This document shows, one piece after another, positions 1 through 5,415 of a DNA stretch of 7,646 nucleotides. Each line of letters begins with the position of its first letter. Position 1 is the first letter of the stretch. A model generated the notes under the pieces. That model saw nothing but the letters and a program-made list of their open reading frames with translations, was not told the origin of the DNA and ran no database searches. Both the position numbers and the translations under genes were made by a program. The stretch is from NCBI GenBank assembly GCA_031254445.1, contig JAIRUL010000249.1, positions 1 through 7,646 of the forward strand, read 5' to 3'. Origin of the DNA: Chitinispirillales bacterium (GTDB taxonomy: Bacteria > Fibrobacterota > Chitinivibrionia > Chitinivibrionales > Chitinispirillaceae).

Positions 1-665
1 GCGTTCATCGGCGTGCGTATTTCGTGGCTTATCTTGGCTAAGAAGTTCGTCTTGGCGCGGTTGGACTTCTCCGCCGCGCCCACCGCCTCGTGCAGCTCGG
101 TCTCGTCGTGCATCGCCAAAATGACGCCGGTCGCGCTGCCCGCCGCGCTGTCCTTTATGGGGATGATGTTTATGTCAAAAAAGTATGGCCGCCCCTGCGT
201 CGTGACGAGCCGCCTGCTTACGTTCTTGTTTGCGCCCGTGCTAAGCGATTCCCTCAGCGCCGCCGAGAGCGCTCCCACCCACTCCTGCGGCATTATCTGC
301 AGGAATATGGCCGAGACGCTTTGCCCCGTCAGAGCGCCCGTGTTTATCCCTATCGCCCGCATAGAGTTTGTCGTCCCGAGGATGTACATCAGGTTCTGGT
401 CGAGCACCAAAATCACATCCGGCGTTTTGTTGAATATAAGCCGTATGTAGGCGTCCTGCTCGCTTTTTTGCTTCTTTATAGATTCGTATATGCTCTTCTG
501 AAATACCGCGTACTGCTCGTAAGAGGAGACAAGGTAATTTGTCTCCTTGAGCTTGCGGCTAAGCGCCCGATTCTCTTTACGAAGCGCCGCCACCTCGCTG
601 TGCAGCGCGCTGATATCGTCGGACACGGGTGGGTCCTTTGGGTTATGAGTTATTACGCTTTGCAT
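1..665 (-). CDS. PAS-domain sensor histidine kinase, N-terminal part (cut by window edge)
   Basis: Reading the minus strand from ATG at 665 gives 221 codons open to the window edge. Residues 15-70 form a hydrophilic, probably coiled-coil helix. Residues 73-193 look like a PAS domain (TPDVILVLD near 82, then RPYFFDINIIPI near 159). A HisKA dimerisation helix begins near 197 and ends in FLAKISHEIRTPMN, with H214 the expected phospho-acceptor. There is no signal peptide or membrane segment, so this is a cytoplasmic kinase. The ATPase domain, and any receiver domain, lie beyond the left edge. It starts 1 nt after the FIST gene stops, as third gene of the operon, so FIST is its likely input and the HD-GYP regulator its likely output. 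A GTG at 626 (residue 14) has AAAGGA 7 nt upstream, a much better ribosome site than the ATG has, and may be the real start. The kinase identity is firm; the partners are inferred. Confidence 0.9.
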   Translation of the reverse strand, partial: MQSVITHNPKDPPVSDDISALHSEVAALRKENRALSRKLKETNYLVSSYEQYAVFQKSIYESIKKQKSEQDAYIRLIFNKTPDVILVLDQNLMYILGTTNSMRAIGINTGALTGQSVSAIFLQIMPQEWVGALSAALRESLSTGANKNVSRRLVTTQGRPYFFDINIIPIKDSAAGSATGVILAMHDETELHEAVGAAEKSNRAKTNFLAKISHEIRTPMN

Positions 666-666
666 T

Positions 667-1881
667 TCAAAACACGCACGCCACAATAGTCTGGCTATGA
701 TCCTGATTAAACGCCCTCCCCTCCCGTACACCCGTTGGGCATATCTCTCCTGTCGCGTAGGCGGCGGCGTAGTTGAAGCCTTCCTTTAGGCTGTCGTTTA
801 TTAGAGAGAGCTCCGCCATGGGCTCGCCTAAGAGGCCGTAGCGCCTGCCGAGGCAGGTGTGTATGATGGCCGTCCCGCCGGCGTTCTCCTTTTTTATCTT
901 GGCGATCGTCCGCCGCGCCGTCTCTATCACGCTCTCTTTCGTGTTGAACGCCACCGAGATGCCCGCCCCCTCGACGAGCCCGCCGCCGCACCTTATGCCG
1001 TCGTCGTCTACCTGAATCGGGATGTGCGTGATGCTTGTGCCGCTAGTGCCGTCGCCGTTGTCTATGTGCAGCACGAAGAGGCTGGACAGCAGCCCCTCGT
1101 GGGTCGCGCTCGGGCCGTCGGCGGCGAGGAACCCTATGCTCCTAAAGAAGCTCGCGGCGTTTACGTTGTTCACCTGCAGGAGCTTGTTGCCGGCGGTTTT
1201 TGTGATCACGCCCACGCGCGGCATTATCATCGCCTCGTCCGTTACCGAGTCTACGTAGAACTTCGGGGAGACGTCGCCCGATACGAGCAGCAGCGCGAGC
1301 CGGTCTTCGTGCTCCTCGCCGCAGTGGAAGACGCGCGCGTTGGTTCGCGGCAGGAGGCTCTGCCTATCGTCGTTGCACACCCCCCCGAAGAGGGGCAGCC
1401 TCTCGTTCACCTTGGAAATGGCGGCGATGTACTCGTAGTAGTGGGGGTCGTGGTGATAGGGCGCGTAAATGATTGCGAGCTTAGGCTCGCCGTTAAGCCG
1501 CCCGCGCGCTTCCTCGTAGCACTTGAGCGCCTCTTCGCAGCACTTGCGCGCCGCCGCCTCCGGGGCGCTCTCCTCCGGTATAGCGCCGCTCACGGCGTGC
1601 GCGAACTCGCAATCCTCGCTTGTTAGAATTAAGACGGAAAGCATATAGGTCTCCGCCGCCCCGCCCGCGCAGTGCGAGATGGAGGTCATGCCCACAGTAG
1701 GGAACGGCAGCGCCTTGGCAACGACGCCAGCCACCCCCGAAGCCACAAACTCAGGGTGCGCCGTGACGAGGCCGACAGTGTTTTTTAGCAGAGGCAGCGA
1801 GGCGATCTTCCCGGTTGCCAGCCTGACCGCCTCTTCGCCGTCGTCGACCTCTGTGACCGACACCGTGTAAGATTTGATCAT
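667..1881 (-). CDS. FIST-domain sensor protein (NosP-like candidate)
   Basis: This is a complete 404-residue cytoplasmic protein without membrane segments. A FIST_N-like region spans about residues 30-215 (VGLVTAHPEF near 36, VGMTSISHC near 63, PLFGGVCNDD near 163). A FIST_C-like region spans about 230-404 and ends in the family signature: CLGRRY near 343, ATGEICPTG near 376, and AFNQDHSQTIVACVF at the C-terminus. FIST proteins are ligand-sensing partners of kinases and c-di-GMP enzymes, and the NosP subgroup binds heme and nitric oxide. The gene lies between an HD-GYP response regulator and a PAS kinase. Its ATG directly follows the upstream TAA with no gap and only a weak ribosome site (GGGGGAAAG), which suggests translational coupling. 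It has eleven cysteines, many for a cytoplasmic protein. Several histidines (H70, H143, H144, H147) could be ligands, but I cannot assign a heme ligand. The FIST call is strong. NO or heme sensing is inferred; another small ligand is possible. Confidence 0.88.
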   Translation of the reverse strand: MIKSYTVSVTEVDDGEEAVRLATGKIASLPLLKNTVGLVTAHPEFVASGVAGVVAKALPFPTVGMTSISHCAGGAAETYMLSVLILTSEDCEFAHAVSGAIPEESAPEAAARKCCEEALKCYEEARGRLNGEPKLAIIYAPYHHDPHYYEYIAAISKVNERLPLFGGVCNDDRQSLLPRTNARVFHCGEEHEDRLALLLVSGDVSPKFYVDSVTDEAMIMPRVGVITKTAGNKLLQVNNVNAASFFRSIGFLAADGPSATHEGLLSSLFVLHIDNGDGTSGTSITHIPIQVDDDGIRCGGGLVEGAGISVAFNTKESVIETARRTIAKIKKENAGGTAIIHTCLGRRYGLLGEPMAELSLINDSLKEGFNYAAAYATGEICPTGVREGRAFNQDHSQTIVACVF

Positions 1882-2982
1882 TTAGCTGCCACGCTTTCCC
1901 CCGCTCGCCATATTCACCGCGATGTTCTTGAAATCCTGCTCGTGAGCCAGAAATATCTTGACTAAGCTCGGGTCGAAGTGCGACCCGCTGCCGTTGGTTA
2001 TTATCTTCACCGCCTCCTCGTGCGAGAACGGCTTCTTGTAGGGCCGCTCCGAAATTAGCGCGTCGTACACGTCGGCGATGGCCATAATCCGCCCCTGAAG
2101 CGGTATCTCGTTCCCCTTGAGCCCCGCCGGATACCCCGACCCGTCCCACTTTTCGTGGTGGGTGCCCGCAAAAATTTTCGCGTATTCGAGGAACGTAGCC
2201 TCCGATGTGTTCTCCTGTATCTTCTCTATGACCGTTATCCCGAACGACGTGTGCGTCTTCATCTCGTCGAACTCCTCCGGCGTCAGCTTTGCCGGCTTCT
2301 GGAGTATGCTGTCCTTTATGGCGATCTTCCCCACGTCGTGCAGCTGCGAAGACTGCAGGAGGAAGTCGATGTTCCAAGTCGACACCTCCTCCTTGTACAT
2401 CTCGTCCTGCGCCAGCGCGTCGACCAATATCCGCAGGTAGTTCTGCGTCCGCTCAATGTGCCCCCCCGTGGTGTCGTCGCGGCACTCCACGAGCTCCGCC
2501 ACCGTCCGCAGGATGGCGTTTTGCAGGTCTAAGACGGTCTTCGTCTTCTCCTCGACCATGTACTGCAAGTTGTGGTTGTAGTTCTCAAGCTCGTGCTTCT
2601 GCTCCTCGACGAGCATGTGCACCTCTATCCGCTTGAGCAGAAGCGGCGGCGAAAAGGGCTTAGAGATGTAGTCTATCGCCCCGAGCGACAGCCCCTCCAG
2701 CTCCGACCCGCTGTCGCTGCGGGCGGTCAGGAAGACCACCGGGATGTCGGCCGTGGCCGCGTCCTCTTTCAGCCGCCGGATGATTTCGTACCCGTTCATG
2801 TCCGGCATCTCAATGTCTAAAAGTATCATGTCCGGCGCCGCGCGGTCGAGCATCTCGAAGAGCTTTTTGCCGGAGGGGATGGTAAATACCTTGTATTTTC
2901 CCAATAGCGCATTCTTGCCAACCGTCAGGTTGGTGAGGTTGTCGTCGACCATAAAGATGGTTTTGCGTTTGACATCTTCCAT
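1882..2982 (-). CDS. Response regulator with receiver and HD-GYP c-di-GMP phosphodiesterase domains
   Basis: From the ATG at 2982 the protein has 366 residues. Residues 7-118 are a CheY-like receiver: acidic pair D13-D14, phospho-acceptor D56 in LLDIEMPDMNG, T86, and K108 in the KPF motif. A helical linker spans about 122-163. HD-GYP follows, with the full metal and catalytic set visible: E166, H175, H215-D216 in LHDVGKIAIKD, H244, H275-H276, the GYP motif at 283-285, and D304 in ADVYDAL. It is therefore probably active in hydrolysing cyclic-di-GMP when phosphorylated. It is the first gene of the operon with FIST and the PAS kinase, and its TAA abuts the FIST ATG. An in-frame ATG at 3033 would add 17 residues. 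I prefer 2982 because the receiver then begins normally and AGGGGG lies 11 nt upstream, while 3033 has no ribosome site. The domain calls are very firm; the start is not. Confidence 0.95.
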   Translation of the reverse strand: MEDVKRKTIFMVDDNLTNLTVGKNALLGKYKVFTIPSGKKLFEMLDRAAPDMILLDIEMPDMNGYEIIRRLKEDAATADIPVVFLTARSDSGSELEGLSLGAIDYISKPFSPPLLLKRIEVHMLVEEQKHELENYNHNLQYMVEEKTKTVLDLQNAILRTVAELVECRDDTTGGHIERTQNYLRILVDALAQDEMYKEEVSTWNIDFLLQSSQLHDVGKIAIKDSILQKPAKLTPEEFDEMKTHTSFGITVIEKIQENTSEATFLEYAKIFAGTHHEKWDGSGYPAGLKGNEIPLQGRIMAIADVYDALISERPYKKPFSHEEAVKIITNGSGSHFDPSLVKIFLAHEQDFKNIAVNMASGGKRGS

Positions 2983-3063
2983 AATGCGCACCGCCCCCTG
3001 CAATTTCCGCCGATAAATGCCCACATATTGCATAGAATAGGCGTTTTTTTGAAAAACTGCCGT

Positions 3064-3145
3064 CTACAATAAATATACATATGGCGCAAGGGGGCCTGCC
3101 GGAAAATTTTTTATTTGGCCGGCATTCCCCCTATATTTATTGTAG
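3064..3145. repeat. 82-bp imperfect inverted repeat between divergent operons
   Basis: The outer arms are perfect 14-bp complements: CTACAATAAATATA at 3064-3077 and TATATTTATTGTAG at 3132-3145. The inner arms are GGGGGCCTGCCGG at 3090-3102 and CCGGCATTCCCCC at 3119-3131, pairing at 11 of 13 positions. The left side carries 12 extra bases (3078-3089). No target-site duplication flanks it and no T-run follows either inner arm, so neither a small transposable element nor a standard terminator is clearly supported. The right outer arm contains the proposed -10 box of the signalling operon, so an operator or leader structure is the better guess. Confidence 0.7.
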
Positions 3146-3168
3146 TATGATTCGGTGGGAAAAAGCAA
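3139..3168 (-). promoter_or_regulatory. Putative promoter of the HD-GYP/FIST/kinase operon
   Basis: On the minus strand a -35 box TTGCTT (3168-3163) is followed after 18 nt by a -10 box TACAAT (3144-3139). Transcription would start near 3132 and give a leader of about 150 nt before the ATG at 2982. That leader would contain the GC-rich inner hairpin (3131-3090). The -10 box lies inside the right outer arm of the 82-bp inverted repeat, so a protein bound there could block the promoter. This is read by eye from consensus only. Confidence 0.4.
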
Positions 3169-3194
3169 TACAGTAAAGAAATACACCTCCCACC
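3154..3194. promoter_or_regulatory. Inverted repeat GGTGGGA/TCCCACC linking two divergent promoters
   Basis: GGTGGGA at 3154-3160 and TCCCACC at 3188-3194 are perfect 7-bp complements separated by 27 nt. The left half lies in the spacer of the proposed signalling-operon promoter. The right half directly abuts the proposed transketolase -35 box at 3195. Such an arrangement could be a shared operator, but a 7-bp match can also arise by chance. Confidence 0.25.
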
Positions 3195-3224
3195 TTGATT
3201 TCCCCCCCGCCCATAAATTATATT
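3195..3224 (+). promoter_or_regulatory. Putative transketolase promoter
   Basis: The -35 box is TTGATT (3195-3200) and the -10 box is TATATT (3219-3224), with an 18-nt spacer, or 17 nt to the longer TTATATT. The start of transcription would be near 3231, leaving about 50 nt of leader. The spacer contains a C7 tract (3202-3208). The segment CATAAATTATATTT (3212-3225) recurs exactly in the proposed mgtE promoter on the other strand, which supports both calls. Confidence 0.5.
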
Positions 3225-3259
3225 TTTTATCCTTTTAATAACACCCCGCACACGCATTT

Positions 3260-3274
3260 AAGGAGCGCATGAGG
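3260..3274 (+). promoter_or_regulatory. Double ribosome-binding site before transketolase
   Basis: AAGGAG at 3260-3265 is a near-perfect Shine-Dalgarno sequence but lies 14 nt before the transketolase ATG at 3280. It lies only 3 nt before an out-of-frame ATG at 3269. A second, weaker GAGG at 3271-3274 sits 5 nt before ATG 3280 and probably sets the real start, or shares the work with the stronger site. Confidence 0.45.
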
Positions 3275-3322
3275 ATTTTATGGCTTTTGACGGCGACAAT
3301 AGGGATAAGGAAAAAAGGCTGA
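3269..3322 (+). other. Possible 17-codon overlapping leader ORF
   Basis: An out-of-frame ATG at 3269 behind AAGGAG opens a 17-codon frame that ends with TGA at 3320-3322, inside the transketolase gene. The peptide would read MRILWLLTATIGIRKKG. It could be a coupling or regulatory leader, but the 3-nt spacing is short and such frames often occur by chance. Confidence 0.12.
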
Positions 3323-5379
3323 TCGACCGCGCTGCGGACAACATCCGCGTCCTGACGGCGGCTATGGTCGAGCGCGCCCGCTCCGGGCATCCGGGGGGGG
3401 CTATGGGCGGGGCGGATTTTATCAATGTGCTCTACTCGGAGTTCCTGAACTGGGATCCCGACGACCCCGCTTGGGCCAACCGCGACAGGTTTTACCTAGA
3501 CCCGGGCCACATGTCGCCCATGCTCTACGGGCAGCTCGCGCTGTGCGGGCTTTTTGCCATGGACGACATAAAAGGCTTCCGGCAGTGGCAAAGCGCGACC
3601 CCCGGGCACCCCGAGATGGACGCGGCGCGGATGGTGGACAACACTTCGGGGCCCCTAGGCCAGGGCCACGCGATGGGCCTCGGCGCGGCGATCGCCGAGC
3701 GGTTCCTCGCGGCGCGCTTCGGCGAGTGGATGGCGCACAAGACCTACACCTACATCTCCGACGGCGGCATACAGGAGGAGATATCGCAGGGCGTGGGGCG
3801 GCTGGCCGGGCACCTTGGGCTCAGCAACTTTGTGATGTTCTTCGATTCCAACGACATACAGCTCTCAAGCTCGACCGACGAGGTTACGAGCGAAGACACC
3901 GGGGCGAAGTACAGGGCGTGGGGGTGGAACGTCGTCACCATCGACGGCAACGACCAGGGCGAGATACGCAAGGCGCTCTCGGCGGCGGTTAGCGAAAAGG
4001 AGCGCCCTACATTAATAATAGGCAAGACGGTGATGGGCAAGGGGGCGCGCGCCAAGGACGGGTCGTCGTTTGAGAGGAAAGTCTCGACCCACGGCCAGCC
4101 GCTCTCGGACGCCGGGGCGTCGGCGGAGGAGACCATAAAAAATCTGGGCGGCGACCCCTCCGATCCCTTTGCGATTTTCCCCGATGTCGCCGATTACTAC
4201 CGCGCCGTGCTGGACAAGAAGCGCGCGCACGCCCGCGCGAAGAAGGCGGAGCAGGCGGAGTGGGAGAAGGCCCATCCCGAACTCGCCCAAAAATTTAAGT
4301 CGTTCATGAACTACGAGCTCCCGCGCATCGATTGGGAGTCGATAGCGCAAAAGCCGAACATCCCGAGCCGCGCGGCGTCGGGGGCGATCCTAAGCGAGTT
4401 CTCGGGCAAAATCGGCAACATGATAGTCTCATCCGCAGATTTGTCGAACAGCGACAAGACGGACGGCTTCCTCAAATCATCCAAAATATTCAAAAAAGGC
4501 GACTTCTCCGGCGGGTTCCTGCAGGCCGGCGTCGCGGAGCTCACGATGGCCGCCGTGATGAACGGCGTCGCCTCGCACGGCGGGGTGCTGGCCGTCTGCG
4601 GGACGTTCTTCGCCTTCTCCGACTACATGAAGCCCGCGATGCGCATGGCCGCGCTCATGGAGCTGCCGGTGAAATACGTCTGGTCGCACGACAACTTCAG
4701 GGTAGGCGAGGACGGCCCGACCCACCAGCCGATAGAGCATGAGGCGCAGGTCAGGCTCCTAGAAAAAATGGCCAACTTGCACGGCAAGAGGAGCATGCTA
4801 GTGCTGCGCCCCGCAGACGCCGCGGAGACGACCGCCGCGTGGAAGCTGGCGCTTGAGAATTTCGGAGGCCCCACCGCGCTGCTATTAAGCAGGCAGGTGA
4901 TGGTTGACGTCCCGGCAAAGCCCGGTTCGCCGTCGCGCTTCGCCGACGCGATGGAGGCAAAGTTTGGGGCGTACGCCGTTGTCGATTGCGATAAACCCGA
5001 TTTGGTATTGGTATCGAACGGCGCGGAGGTGATAGTCTGCGTAGAAGCGGCGGCTATGCTCAAGAGGGATCGCGGCATGGATGTGCGCGTCGTCAACGCT
5101 GTGTCGGAGGGCCTATTTAAGGATCAGCCCATCGGCTACCGCGAGAAGCTGCTCCCCTTCGGCGTCCCAACATTGGCGTTCACCGCCGGGCTGCCGGCGA
5201 ACTTCGCCGAGATTGTCGGCCCGCTCGGCAAGGCAATAGGTTTAGAGAGGTTCGGGGCGTCCGCGCCGTTCAAGGTGCTGGAGGAAAAGTTCGGGTACGC
5301 GGTTGAAGATTTCGTGAAGCGCGCGGCGGAGTACGTGTGGGAGTGGAAGAGTATGGTGGGGAGGGTTAAGGGGCTGTGA
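3280..5379 (+). CDS. tkt: Transketolase
   Basis: A complete 699-residue enzyme that moves two-carbon units between ketose and aldose phosphates in the non-oxidative pentose phosphate pathway, using thiamine diphosphate and a divalent metal. The expected active-site residues are present: H37 (SGHPGG), H77, GPLGQG at 124-129, H110, and the cofactor motif D161-G162 with N191 thirty residues later. Also present are H271 in STHGQPL, R364, S391 in SADLSNSDKT, catalytic E420 in GVAELTM, H470, D478 and H482 in GEDGPTHQP, and R538 in LSRQ. The usual GDG reads SDG here. KTDGFLK, KGDFSGGFLQAG and TFFAFSDYMKPAMR resemble the Bacteroidetes-type transketolase more than the E. coli enzyme. The gene stands alone, divergent from the signalling operon and convergent with mgtE. 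The start at 3280 is preferred because GAGG sits 5 nt upstream and the next residues fit the family's short N-terminus. A G8 tract lies at codons 38-40. The call is very firm. Confidence 0.97.
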   Translation: MAFDGDNRDKEKRLIDRAADNIRVLTAAMVERARSGHPGGAMGGADFINVLYSEFLNWDPDDPAWANRDRFYLDPGHMSPMLYGQLALCGLFAMDDIKGFRQWQSATPGHPEMDAARMVDNTSGPLGQGHAMGLGAAIAERFLAARFGEWMAHKTYTYISDGGIQEEISQGVGRLAGHLGLSNFVMFFDSNDIQLSSSTDEVTSEDTGAKYRAWGWNVVTIDGNDQGEIRKALSAAVSEKERPTLIIGKTVMGKGARAKDGSSFERKVSTHGQPLSDAGASAEETIKNLGGDPSDPFAIFPDVADYYRAVLDKKRAHARAKKAEQAEWEKAHPELAQKFKSFMNYELPRIDWESIAQKPNIPSRAASGAILSEFSGKIGNMIVSSADLSNSDKTDGFLKSSKIFKKGDFSGGFLQAGVAELTMAAVMNGVASHGGVLAVCGTFFAFSDYMKPAMRMAALMELPVKYVWSHDNFRVGEDGPTHQPIEHEAQVRLLEKMANLHGKRSMLVLRPADAAETTAAWKLALENFGGPTALLLSRQVMVDVPAKPGSPSRFADAMEAKFGAYAVVDCDKPDLVLVSNGAEVIVCVEAAAMLKRDRGMDVRVVNAVSEGLFKDQPIGYREKLLPFGVPTLAFTAGLPANFAEIVGPLGKAIGLERFGASAPFKVLEEKFGYAVEDFVKRAAEYVWEWKSMVGRVKGL

Positions 5380-5386
5380 TTGGGAA

Positions 5387-5415
5387 AGGTGATTTTGCAA
5401 AGGAGATTATCACCT
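5387..5415. terminator. Weak inverted repeat between convergent tkt and mgtE
   Basis: AGGTGAT at 5387-5393 and ATCACCT at 5409-5415 are perfect 7-bp complements around a 15-nt loop, and the right arm overlaps the mgtE stop codon. The repeat sits exactly where a two-way terminator is expected in the 30-nt convergent gap. However, the stem is short and no T-run follows on either strand, so its termination activity is doubtful. Confidence 0.25.

Noticed and set aside
90..689. Plus-strand frame of 199 codons at the left edge
   Set aside because: It is antisense to the PAS kinase, whose minus-strand frame carries a clear PAS domain and the SHEIRTPMN phospho-acceptor motif.
859..1626. Long plus-strand open frame (255 codons) opposite the FIST gene
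   Set aside because: It is arginine-, valine- and alanine-rich with no recognisable domain, and lies fully antisense to a gene with clear FIST motifs. This is a usual by-product of GC-rich coding DNA.
3064..3145. Intrinsic terminator or c-di-GMP riboswitch
   Set aside because: No T-run follows the hairpin on either strand, and I see none of the conserved GEMM riboswitch core sequence.
3064..3145. Complete miniature transposable element
   Set aside because: The inverted arms fit, but no target-site duplication flanks them (CCGT on the left, TATG on the right). A single copy in one window cannot show mobility.
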